DNA from: Gemmatimonadaceae bacterium
GTDB lineage: Bacteria; Gemmatimonadota; Gemmatimonadetes; Gemmatimonadales; Gemmatimonadaceae
Reading direction: 5' to 3'
NCBI GenBank assembly: GCA_035606695.1
Contig: DATNEW010000027.1
Coordinates: 124,001 to 188,000 of the forward strand
Length of the DNA: 64,000 nt
Shown here: one piece after another, positions 33,499 through 41,704 of the stretch
How positions within the stretch are numbered: the stretch's first letter is position 1
Layout of the letters: the number at the start of each line of letters is the position of its first letter
Program-made: the position numbers and the translations under genes
The notes under the pieces: generated by a model
The model's input: the letters and a program-made list of their open reading frames with translations, nothing else
Told to the model about the DNA's origin: nothing
Database searches by the model: none

Positions 33499-34756
33499 TC
33501 AGATCTCCCGTTGGATGCGACGCGTTGTGGGGCAACGACGGTGCCAGCCCCGGCAGCAGCACGCCCGCTGCCGCCTCGGTGAGCCGAGCCACCTCGTCGC
33601 CGATCGCCAGCGACGCGGTCGCCGCGGGACTCGGCGCGTTGAGCACGTGCACGGCATTTTCACGCACGACGAGTTGAAAGTCCTGCACGAGATCGCCATT
33701 CGGCAGCATCGCTTGCGCGCGAACGCCCGTCGGCCCGGGCACGAGGTCGCCGCGGCGAAGCTCCGGCACCAGCCGCCTGAGCGACTTGAGGAACAAGCGG
33801 CGGCTGAATGAGCGCGCCACTTCGTAGGTAACGACGCTCGGATAGCGGGCGATGAATCGCCAGAGGCCGCGAAACGTCACCGCCTCGGCGAGATCGCGCA
33901 CGTTGACGTCCCGCTTCCGATACCCCTCGCGTGCCCAAGCGAGCACGGCGTTCGGACCTGCCTCGATGCCGCCGTGAATCAAGCGTGTGAGGTGTACGCC
34001 AAGAAAGGGAAAGGCTGGATTAGGAACCGGATATATCAGATTCCTAACGAGCGATGCGCGGTCCGCCCGTAGCGTGTAATACTCGCCGCGAAACGGCACG
34101 ATGCGCACGTCCGTCTTCTCGCCGGCCAGGCGCGCGACACGGTCGGCGTGCAGTCCGGCGCAATTGACAATTGTATTGACGTCGATATATCCGCGCCCGG
34201 TGCCGATTCTCCACCCACCGTTCGTCCGCTCGAGGGACGCGACGCGGGCATCGAGCACGACCTCGCCGCCGCGCGCGAGGATGAGCCGTTTGAGCGCCTG
34301 CGCGACACCGGCGTAGTCCGCGATCCCTTCTTCAGGAACGTGAACCGCCGCGATGCCGCGAGCATGTGGCTCGATCTCACGCAACTCGCGCGCGTCCAGA
34401 CGCCGCAGTCCCTGCAACCCGTTCGCGTGCCCACGTTCGAGCAGCGTGGCGAGTCGCTCGAGCTCGGAGTCCTCCGTCGCGACGACGACCTTGCCGCATT
34501 GCTCGTGCGCGACGCCCTGTTCCCGGCAAAAGGCGACCATCGCACGCAATCCACGCACGGCCAGCCGCGCCTTGAGCGATCCCGGCGTGTAGTACAAGCC
34601 CGCGTGCAACACACCGCTGTTGTGCGTGGACTGGTGTCGGGCGACATCCGGCTCCTTGTCCAGGAGCAGGACGCGATCGAACCGTCCGCCCGCCAGCAGC
34701 TCCTGCGCGCTCGCGAGGCCCACCAGACCGCCCCCAATGACCGCGACCGTCGGCAT
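33488..34756 (-). CDS. lhgO: L-2-hydroxyglutarate oxidase (LhgO-like)
   Basis: A 422-residue FAD enzyme, the same length as E. coli LhgO, which oxidises L-2-hydroxyglutarate to 2-oxoglutarate and passes electrons to the membrane quinone pool. It starts MPTVAVIGGGLVGLASAQEL (FAD motif) and has STHNSGVLHAGLYYTPGSLKA, CGKVVVA, PEEGIADYAGV, VNCAGLHAD, the family hallmark LIYPVPNPAFPFLGVHLTR, and GPTGVRAQA with MLPNGDLVQDF at the C-terminus. The ATG at 34756 starts directly at the FAD fold; the longer frame upstream overlaps the divergent VWA gene. A stretch around 34001-34050 encoding the LIYPVPNPAFPFLG motif is notably AT-rich. Confidence 0.93.
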   Translation of the reverse strand: MPTVAVIGGGLVGLASAQELLAGGRFDRVLLLDKEPDVARHQSTHNSGVLHAGLYYTPGSLKARLAVRGLRAMVAFCREQGVAHEQCGKVVVATEDSELERLATLLERGHANGLQGLRRLDARELREIEPHARGIAAVHVPEEGIADYAGVAQALKRLILARGGEVVLDARVASLERTNGGWRIGTGRGYIDVNTIVNCAGLHADRVARLAGEKTDVRIVPFRGEYYTLRADRASLVRNLIYPVPNPAFPFLGVHLTRLIHGGIEAGPNAVLAWAREGYRKRDVNVRDLAEAVTFRGLWRFIARYPSVVTYEVARSFSRRLFLKSLRRLVPELRRGDLVPGPTGVRAQAMLPNGDLVQDFQLVVRENAVHVLNAPSPAATASLAIGDEVARLTEAAAGVLLPGLAPSLPHNASHPTGDLNGR

Positions 34757-34840
34757 GGGCTGAAAATAAGCGTCGATGTGCAAATCGCCCACGACACGGC
34801 GTCTCCCTCTGTGACAACTGGCCACATGCCGAGGCGTTCC

Positions 34841-37105
34841 ATGCAGACCCGACTCTCGTTCGCCGCGCGTTTCGCGCTTTCTCTCCTCTGTACCGCGCCG
34901 GTCGGCGCTGCTCTCGGCGCGCAAGGGTGGATCATTCCACGTCCCTGCGTGAGCTGGACGCCGATGACCGAGCGGCCGGGAGTGACCGTGCCGATTCGCG
35001 ACTGCGCGACCAACATCGCGCGCACGCGAAGCGACGTACACGTCGAGCTCACCGATCGCGTGCTGCACTATGAGGTCGAAGAGCGATTCGTGAATCGCGG
35101 CGCCGGGCTTGGCGAGGCGGACTACATCTTCCCGCTGCCCGCGAACGCGGCGTTTCAGGATCTCAAGCTGTCGATCAATGGCGAGCTGGTCTCGGGCGAA
35201 ACGATGAATGCCGCGGACGCACGGCGCATCTATGAGAACATCGTGCGCACGCAGCGCGATCCCGCGCTCGTCGAGTGGATGGGCCGCGGCCTGGTTCGCG
35301 CGCGCATCTTTCCGCTCAACCCCGGAGAAGAAAAGCGGGTCGTCATTCGCTTTCAGAGCGTCGCGCCGCGCGAAGGCGACGCGCTGCGCATCGACTACTT
35401 CCGCGCCGCCGGCGTGTCGTCGTCGAACGTGCACGACGACGGAAGCCGCAGTTTCACGCTGACGTATTCGCCGGGCGCCGGCCTTGGGAATGCGTATTCA
35501 CCCACGCATTCGCTCGACGTCAGCGACCGCGGCGGCCGCCGTGAGGTGTCGGTGCGCGGCGATGCGCGCGATGTCACGCTCCTCGTGCCCGTACGCCGCA
35601 CCGACGCTTCGTCGGTGGGAATGCTGCCCTACGCGCCGGGCGGCGAAGACGGCTTCGCGTTGTTCACCGTCACGCCGCCCGCGGTTTCCGCCACGGAGAG
35701 CTCGCCGCGAGACATCACGCTCGTACTCGACGTATCCGGCTCGATGTCGGGACGCAAGATCGAACAAGCGCGCGCGGCGGGCGTGCAACTGCTTTCCACA
35801 CTGCGTCCGAGCGATCGATTCCGTTTGATCGACTTCTCGAGCGACGTTCACAATTTCCGCGACGAGTTCGTCTCCGCCACTGCGGAGAACGTGCGTGCCG
35901 CGCGACGATACCTCGAGTCGCTCGAGGCCGACGGCGGCACGAACATCGAAGCGGCGTTGCGCGAAGCGCTGCGTCCCGCCGTCACGAATGGCCGCCTGCC
36001 GCTGGTGCTGTTCGTCACCGACGGCGAGCCGAGCGTCGGCGAGCGCTCGCCGGATCGCTTGACCGCGATCGCCGTCGAGGCGAACGCGCACGCCGCGACA
36101 CCGCGACGGATCTTCACCTTCGGTCTGGGGTCCGACGTGAACGTGAGCTTGCTCGAGCAGCTCGCCCTCGAGGGGCGCGGGACGTCGCAGTTCGTGCGGC
36201 CGGACGAATCGGTCGAGCGCATGGTTGGTGTCGTGGCGCATCGGCTCGTCGATCCGGTGCTCACCGACGTTCGTGTGCGCGTGGACGGTGACGTGCAGCT
36301 GGCGAAGATGCTGCCGACACAGCCCGCGGACGTATTCGCCGATGCCGATCTCGTCCTCCTCGCGCGATACTCGGGTCACGGATCGGCACGCGTCGTCGTC
36401 GAGGGAAATCGCCGCGGTGCGCCGGTCCGCTGGACGTCGACCGTCGACTTTCCGGAACGCGATCGCTCGAGTCCGTACGTCGCACGCTTGTGGGCAACGC
36501 AGCGCGTCGGATTTCTGAGCGCCGAGCGTCATCGCAACGGTGCCTCGCCGGAGCTCGACGACGAGATCAAATCGCTCGGCGAGCGCTATGGCATTCCGAC
36601 GGAGTTCACCTCGTACCTCGTCACCGAGCCGCGGTTTGCCGCGAACATCGGCGTGATGAGAGGGGCGTTGAACGGCGCCGCGGGATCACCGGCAGCGGCG
36701 GCCGCGCCCGCACCAGTCCAACTCCGCGATCTTCGGTTCGAGGCCGCGAAAGCAGCGGCGGAGCAGCGCGCGGTCACGACGACGGTGGCGCTGGACTCCA
36801 TGCTGGCGAGAGGCAGCGGCGGCGCGAACGGCGCGGCAATGCGGCATGTCGGCAGCCGTGCGTTCGCGCTGCGCGACGGCGTGTGGACCGATGTCCGCTA
36901 TCAGCCGGGCATGAAGAAGCTGATCATCAAACCATTCAGCCGGGCGTACTTCGACATCCTCGACGCCATCCCCGAATTGCGGAACGCGTTTGCGCTCGGC
37001 ACCCGCGTCGCGATCGCCGGCAAGTCGCAAGCGATCGTGCTGGCCGACGACGGCGCGACGGAGCTTTCGTCCCAGGCACTCGCGGCCATCGCGAAAGAGT
37101 GGTAA
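34841..37105 (+). CDS. Secreted VIT and VWA domain protein
   Basis: A 754-residue protein with an N-terminal signal peptide (MQTRLSFAARFALSLLCTAP, cleavage near ALGAQG). A VIT domain spans about residues 40-185 (VELTDRVLHYEVEERFVNRG, EADYIFPLPANAAFQDL). A VWA domain with complete MIDAS motif DVSGSMS (Asp297, Ser299, Ser301) and TDGEPSVGE follows. The C-terminal third has an Ala/Pro-rich linker and a compact end domain (VRYQPGMKKLIIKPFSRAYFDIL). Related inter-alpha-trypsin-inhibitor-like proteins bind metal-dependently to other surface proteins; the partner is unknown. ATG 34841 has a GAGG site; an ATG 15 bases upstream is less likely. Ten bases separate it from the sigma factor gene, so they are probably co-transcribed. 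Confidence 0.9.
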   Translation: MQTRLSFAARFALSLLCTAPVGAALGAQGWIIPRPCVSWTPMTERPGVTVPIRDCATNIARTRSDVHVELTDRVLHYEVEERFVNRGAGLGEADYIFPLPANAAFQDLKLSINGELVSGETMNAADARRIYENIVRTQRDPALVEWMGRGLVRARIFPLNPGEEKRVVIRFQSVAPREGDALRIDYFRAAGVSSSNVHDDGSRSFTLTYSPGAGLGNAYSPTHSLDVSDRGGRREVSVRGDARDVTLLVPVRRTDASSVGMLPYAPGGEDGFALFTVTPPAVSATESSPRDITLVLDVSGSMSGRKIEQARAAGVQLLSTLRPSDRFRLIDFSSDVHNFRDEFVSATAENVRAARRYLESLEADGGTNIEAALREALRPAVTNGRLPLVLFVTDGEPSVGERSPDRLTAIAVEANAHAATPRRIFTFGLGSDVNVSLLEQLALEGRGTSQFVRPDESVERMVGVVAHRLVDPVLTDVRVRVDGDVQLAKMLPTQPADVFADADLVLLARYSGHGSARVVVEGNRRGAPVRWTSTVDFPERDRSSPYVARLWATQRVGFLSAERHRNGASPELDDEIKSLGERYGIPTEFTSYLVTEPRFAANIGVMRGALNGAAGSPAAAAAPAPVQLRDLRFEAAKAAAEQRAVTTTVALDSMLARGSGGANGAAMRHVGSRAFALRDGVWTDVRYQPGMKKLIIKPFSRAYFDILDAIPELRNAFALGTRVAIAGKSQAIVLADDGATELSSQALAAIAKEW

Positions 37106-37115
37106 GGATTCACTC

Positions 37116-37643
37116 ATGACCGATCTGGATCGTCTCTTTCGCGAGTATCATCAACCGCTCGTCAGATATCTGACGCGGCGGTTGGGCGATCGCGATTGGG
37201 CGGAAGAGATGGTCCAGGAGACGTTCCTTCGCGCCGCGCGGCAGGATTCGATCGTGAGCGAACGCTCATGGCTTTTCGCGGTGGCGACCAACCTGGTGCG
37301 CGACGAAGCACGCAAGGACGCGCGCCGCCGCCGGCATCTCGAGTTGTTGCGCGAGCAGGCGAAAGCCGACGACGTGGTTGAGCCGGAGCCCCTCACGATC
37401 GAGCGCGCGGAAGAAGCGGCGTTGGCGCGCCGCGCGCTGGAAATGCTCGCGGAGCGTGATCGCGAAGCGCTGTTGATGCGCGAGGAAGGGTTGGACTACA
37501 CGGAGATCGCGAGCGCGTTGAACCTGTCGATTGGATCGGTTGGAACGACGCTGGCGCGCGCGCGCCGCCGGTTGGTGGAAGCGTATGAATCATTGCAGCC
37601 GCGCGAGAGTGCGGCTCGAGGACCGCATGCAGCATCTCGATGA
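37116..37643 (+). CDS. ECF RNA polymerase sigma factor (sigma-70 family)
   Basis: A 175-residue sigma factor with the two-domain ECF layout. Sigma-2 contains FREYHQPLVRYLTRRLGDRDWAEEMVQETFLRA and SWLFAVATNLVRDEARKDARRR. Sigma-4 contains LAERDREALLMREEGLDYTEIASALNLSIGSVGTTLARARRRLVEAYE, with the helix-turn-helix that reads the -35 element. AAGGA precedes the ATG. The stop overlaps the anti-sigma gene by 17 bases, the usual coupling of a sigma/anti-sigma pair. The location directly after a secreted VIT-VWA gene suggests that the VWA protein belongs to its signalling or output. Target promoters are unknown. Confidence 0.95.
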   Translation: MTDLDRLFREYHQPLVRYLTRRLGDRDWAEEMVQETFLRAARQDSIVSERSWLFAVATNLVRDEARKDARRRRHLELLREQAKADDVVEPEPLTIERAEEAALARRALEMLAERDREALLMREEGLDYTEIASALNLSIGSVGTTLARARRRLVEAYESLQPRESAARGPHAASR

Positions 37644-38679
37644 AGGAACCATTCACGCGTGGCTCGACGGCGCGTTGAACGACGAGGAAACGACGGCGAT
37701 CGCGAGACACCTCGTCGAGTGCGCGACGTGCACGGCGCAGGTCGCCGAGGCGCGGGGGATGATCGCGGGCGCGTCGCGGATCGTGTCGTCGCTGGACGTG
37801 GTTCGCGGGAACGTGATTCCGCCCGCCGCGCCGGTGCGCGCGGGCTCGGTATGGCGTCGGTTGCGACTGACGCCGGCTCGCGCGGCACTCGCGGCAAGTG
37901 TTCTCCTGGCGGTGTCGGCGATGCTCGCGGTACGCCACGACACGCCGAACAAAATGGTGCCGAAGACGGTCGTCTCCGGTCCTGACGCTCGCGTTTCGGC
38001 GCCGGCCGCGGCGACTGCTCCGGCGCCGGCTACTGCTGTTCCGGCTCGTTCCGTTTCCGTTGTGCGCCCGGACAGCGCCGCGGCGCAACCGCGCGCTGAA
38101 ACTACCGCGACGGCCGCGCCACCGGCAAAGGCGGCGATGAGCACCGCCGCGGCAAATCAAGCAGTCGCGGCATCGGCCGGCACGGCGGTTGATACCGTGA
38201 AGCCGCACGACGAAAAGGCCGCGCGTATTGTCGCGGCGCCACAGTCGTTCTCTCCCGCTGCGACGGCAGCTGCCGCCGGCGCACCGGGTTTCGCCAGCGC
38301 GCAAGGCGTCAGCGCGCGACCGGCGATGAACGAGATGCGCTCGGCCGCGCTCGGGGCACTCACACCGGGCTGCTATCTCGTCGAGCGCGACAGCAGCGCG
38401 TGGCTGCGAGTCATTCCGCCGCGTTTCGCGCTCGTTCGTGACGACGCCGCGCAACGCAACGTCGTTCGCGCGATCACGCTTGATGCGCACATCGACAGTG
38501 TGGTGCCCGGCAGTGCGTGGCGCGAAATCCCAAATCGCGGCATCGTCGTGGACTTTCGTGCGCAGCCGGAGCTGCGGCCGGTGTCGCTGACGCTGTCGGC
38601 CTCGGGTCGCGTCGCGGAAGCGACCTCTGGCGCTGAGAGCAGGCCGGTCGAAGTACGGCGCGTGGGCTGCCCACACTAA
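37627..38679 (+). CDS. Zinc-binding anti-sigma factor with long extracytoplasmic tail
   Basis: A 350-residue membrane protein. The cytosolic ZAS domain shows the H-x3-C-x2-C motif in HLVECATC (His28, Cys32, Cys35) within the first 45 residues. One membrane helix follows (about residues 78-100, around RAALAASVLLAVSAMLAV). The extracytoplasmic part starts with about 130 residues rich in Ala/Pro/Val, then a compact C-terminal domain with AALGALTPGCYLVERDSSAWLRVIPPRFALV. Typical anti-sigma factors of this group lack such a domain, so the tail may be a ligand or stress sensor. The gene overlaps the sigma gene by 17 bases; ATG 37627 is chosen because it begins the ZAS domain. Confidence 0.87.
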   Translation: MQHLDEGTIHAWLDGALNDEETTAIARHLVECATCTAQVAEARGMIAGASRIVSSLDVVRGNVIPPAAPVRAGSVWRRLRLTPARAALAASVLLAVSAMLAVRHDTPNKMVPKTVVSGPDARVSAPAAATAPAPATAVPARSVSVVRPDSAAAQPRAETTATAAPPAKAAMSTAAANQAVAASAGTAVDTVKPHDEKAARIVAAPQSFSPAATAAAAGAPGFASAQGVSARPAMNEMRSAALGALTPGCYLVERDSSAWLRVIPPRFALVRDDAAQRNVVRAITLDAHIDSVVPGSAWREIPNRGIVVDFRAQPELRPVSLTLSASGRVAEATSGAESRPVEVRRVGCPH

Positions 38680-38745
38680 GAGCCAATAGCGCTCGGGGAA
38701 TCGCGCCGAATCGCGGGCACGCGTTGTGATCTTTAGTCAGGCTGC

Positions 38746-39492
38746 ATGCAACAACGGCCAAGCTTCGCGACGCGAGGCGTTCCCCACACAAAATCCGCCC
38801 TCGTCCGACTCGGCGTCCTGGCGCTGATCCTCGTTGTGGCCGGACTTGCCGGATGGAAGCTTGGCTGGTTCGACTATCGCCACGCCCTCGAACACGTCGC
38901 TCGCCTGCGCCGCTCTCACAGCTTCGTCGCGTTCGCCGTCGGATTCGTCATCGTGTTCGCTATCGGGACGTCGGTCGGCGTACCCGGAATGCCTTTCACC
39001 GTCGCGGCCGGCGTGCTCTTCGGTACCCTGCTCGGCAGCGTGCTCGCCTGGATCGGCGCGATGCTCGGTTCGCTCACTGGTTACTGGCTCGCGCGCACGA
39101 TTGCGCACGACGTCGTGCTGCGGTGGGTGCATCGCTTCAAGAAGGCGGCGGCCGCGGTCGAGGACTCTCGCGACTTCGACGGAATGCTGCGCCTCCGCCT
39201 GGTGCCCGTGATCCCGCTCGGCACGGTGAATTTCATCGGCGGGTTGGCGCGCGCGCCGCTCGGTTCCTACCTGGCCGCGACGGCGATCGGCGTTCTGCCC
39301 TCGACACTGATCTACACGTATTTCGCGGACAGTCTGCTCGAGGGTGTAGGCAACGGCCGGCGTCAGGCGACCACGAGCCTCATCATCGCCAGCGTTCTGC
39401 TCATCCTGCTGTCTCTTGCGCCAAAGCTGTGGACGCGCTTGTCGCAGCGGGGCGAGGTTGTCATTCATCGGGAAGCGCGGAATCTTCCGTAG
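38746..39492 (+). CDS. TVP38/TMEM64 family (DedA-superfamily) membrane protein
   Basis: A 248-residue polytopic protein. It has a first helix (VRLGVLALILVVAGLAGWKLG) and the core of the SNARE-associated/VTT domain: GFVIVFAIGTSVGVPGMPFTVAAGVLFGTLLGSVLAWIGAMLGSLTGYWLARTI, then LRLRLVPVIPLGTVNFIGGLARAPLGSYLAATAIGVLPST. The VVPVIPLG-NF region and the GxxxG-rich re-entrant loops match this family, whose members act in lipid scrambling or membrane homeostasis; polyprenyl-phosphate recycling has been shown for DedA relatives. Its own specificity is unknown. It stands between the sigma operon and the glucan genes without obvious coupling to either. Confidence 0.85.
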   Translation: MQQRPSFATRGVPHTKSALVRLGVLALILVVAGLAGWKLGWFDYRHALEHVARLRRSHSFVAFAVGFVIVFAIGTSVGVPGMPFTVAAGVLFGTLLGSVLAWIGAMLGSLTGYWLARTIAHDVVLRWVHRFKKAAAAVEDSRDFDGMLRLRLVPVIPLGTVNFIGGLARAPLGSYLAATAIGVLPSTLIYTYFADSLLEGVGNGRRQATTSLIIASVLLILLSLAPKLWTRLSQRGEVVIHREARNLP

Positions 39493-39567
39493 GCCCGCGC
39501 GGCAGTAACCGTTCGCCGGAATATTTGTTGCGACGGGCGGTTACGCTTCCACCCCGCTTCTGGCACC

Positions 39568-41658
39568 ATGCCCCAAAGAAAAACCGACCGGCGGTCTTCG
39601 GCACGCCGGCTCGAATACATCGTCATCGAGTGCGTTACACCTGAGCTCGACGGCGGCCGTCATTCCGTCAAGCGCATCGTTGGCGACGTCGTCAGCGTCG
39701 GGGCCGACATCATCAAGGAGGGCCACGATCTCGTTGCCGCGCGCGTGATCTATCGCGCGCCGGGCGAGAGCGAGTGGTCTGCCAGCCCGCTGGTCTACGA
39801 CTTCGACAGCGACCGCTGGTTCGGTGCGTTCACGGTCGATCGCATCGGCCGGTGGACGTTCGCCGTGGAAGCATGGACGGACCGCTTCGCCACCTGGCGC
39901 GCGGGGCTCGAGAAGAAAGTGAGCGCGGGGCAGGACGTGCAGCTCGAGCTCGCGGAAGGTGCGCAGCTCGCGCGCACGGCGGCGCGCTCGACGAGGTCCG
40001 CCGCCGCGAAAGCGTCGCTCCTGATGACCGCCAAGCTTCTCGAGGACCGGCGCGACTCGGCGATCGAAAAACGAATTCAACGCGCGCTCGACGAGGACTT
40101 GAGCGCGCTGATGCACGATCACTACAAGCCGTCGGACGTCACGCGTTCTCGCCACGAGCTGACCATCACGGTCGACCGCGAGCGAGCGCGATTCGCGTCG
40201 TGGTACGAGATGTTCCCGCGATCGCAGACGGCGCCGACGCCCGGACAACCGCCGCGCCACGGCACGTTCATGGACGCTGCCGCGCGCCTGCCGCACGTCG
40301 CACAGCTCGGATTCGACGTGGTGTATTTGCCGCCGATTCATCCGATCGGCCACAAGTTTCGCAAGGGAAAGAACAACTCGCTCACACCGGAGCCCGACGA
40401 CGTCGGCAGTCCGTGGGCGATCGGCAACGAGCATGGCGGCCACACGGCGATCGAGCCGGCGCTCGGGACCATCGAGGATTTCGATCGCTTCGTCGAGACC
40501 GCGCATGGCCTCGGCCTCGAGATCGCGCTCGACTATGCGCTCCAGTGTTCGCCCGATCATCCGTGGGTGAAGGAGCATCCGGACTGGTTTCACGTTCGCC
40601 CCGACGGCTCGATCCAGTACGCGGAGAATCCGCCGAAGAAGTATCAGGACATCTATCCGCTGAACTTCTGGTGCGAGGATCGCGAAGGCTTGTGGAATGC
40701 CTGTCGCGACGTGCTCCTCTACTGGATTCGACACGGCGTGAAGATCTTCCGTGTGGACAACCCGCACACGAAGGCGTTCGCGTTCTGGGAGTGGGTCATC
40801 CGCGAGGTGCAGAAGGATCATCCCGACGCGATCTTCTTCGCCGAAGCGTTCACGCGGCCGAAGCGCATGAACGCGCTCGCGAAGCTCGGCTTCACGATGT
40901 CGTACACCTACTTCACGTGGAAGAACGCCGAGTGGGATCTGCGGCCCTATCTCGAGGAGCTGACGCAGACTCCGATGGTGGAGTACTACCGCGGCAATCT
41001 GTTCGCGAATACACCAGATATCTTGAATGAGTATTTAGTAACCGGCGGCCGGCCGGCGTTTCGCATTCGGTTGCTGCTGGCGGCGACATTGTCGCCGCTC
41101 TACGGCATCTACAGCGGGTTCGAGCTCGGCGAGAACGTTCCGGTGCGCCCGGGCAGCGAGGAGTACCTCGACTCCGAGAAGTATCAATTGCGCCCGCGCG
41201 ACTACGCGGCGCACGGCAATATCAACGACGACATTGAGACGTTGAATCGCATTCGGCGCGAGCAGCCCGCGCTGCAGCGCTATGCCAATCTGTCGTTTCA
41301 CACGAGCGAAAACCCGTCGGTCCTGTTCTATCGCAAGGCACCGGTCGATCCCGCCGAGCAGTGGACGGGAACGCGGCCAACGCCGGTGCCGCGCAAGATC
41401 GCGCAATCGCTTGGGCTCGGTCTACCCAGCGGCGCGAGTCATCTGCTCATCGCCGTCGCCACCGATCCGCATCACGTGCAGGAGACGATGGTGCACGTCC
41501 CGATTCACGAGATGGGAATCGACGACGAACAGTCGTACGTGGTGCACGATCTGCTGTCGGGCGCGCGCTACACATGGCGCGGCGTGCGAAACTACGTTCG
41601 GCTCGATCCAGCCCTTCAGCCGGGGCATCTCTTTGTCGTGGAGAATGTATCGTCGTGA
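39568..41658 (+). CDS. glgE: Alpha-1,4-glucan:maltose-1-phosphate maltosyltransferase
   Basis: A 696-residue GH13 subfamily 3 enzyme that extends alpha-1,4-glucan with maltosyl units from maltose-1-phosphate. It has the N-terminal domain with RIVGDVVSVGADIIKEGHD and the GlgE insert VSAGQDVQLEL. The catalytic barrel shows YLPPIHPIGHKFRKGKNN, PWAIGNEHGGH, the nucleophile Asp397 in FRVDNPHTK and the acid Glu426 in FFAEAFTRPK. NTPDILNEYL and GGRPAFRIRLLLAATLSP are family signatures. It is followed at 46 bases by treS and then mak, which make its substrate. A brief AT-rich patch occurs at 41006-41040 (NTPDILNEYLV). Glycogen synthase and GlgC/GlgM are not in the window. Confidence 0.96.
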   Translation: MPQRKTDRRSSARRLEYIVIECVTPELDGGRHSVKRIVGDVVSVGADIIKEGHDLVAARVIYRAPGESEWSASPLVYDFDSDRWFGAFTVDRIGRWTFAVEAWTDRFATWRAGLEKKVSAGQDVQLELAEGAQLARTAARSTRSAAAKASLLMTAKLLEDRRDSAIEKRIQRALDEDLSALMHDHYKPSDVTRSRHELTITVDRERARFASWYEMFPRSQTAPTPGQPPRHGTFMDAAARLPHVAQLGFDVVYLPPIHPIGHKFRKGKNNSLTPEPDDVGSPWAIGNEHGGHTAIEPALGTIEDFDRFVETAHGLGLEIALDYALQCSPDHPWVKEHPDWFHVRPDGSIQYAENPPKKYQDIYPLNFWCEDREGLWNACRDVLLYWIRHGVKIFRVDNPHTKAFAFWEWVIREVQKDHPDAIFFAEAFTRPKRMNALAKLGFTMSYTYFTWKNAEWDLRPYLEELTQTPMVEYYRGNLFANTPDILNEYLVTGGRPAFRIRLLLAATLSPLYGIYSGFELGENVPVRPGSEEYLDSEKYQLRPRDYAAHGNINDDIETLNRIRREQPALQRYANLSFHTSENPSVLFYRKAPVDPAEQWTGTRPTPVPRKIAQSLGLGLPSGASHLLIAVATDPHHVQETMVHVPIHEMGIDDEQSYVVHDLLSGARYTWRGVRNYVRLDPALQPGHLFVVENVSS

Positions 41659-41704
41659 AGAGCGCCGTTTCCATTCGCAGTTCCGCCGCCTTTTGAAGAG
41701 CACG

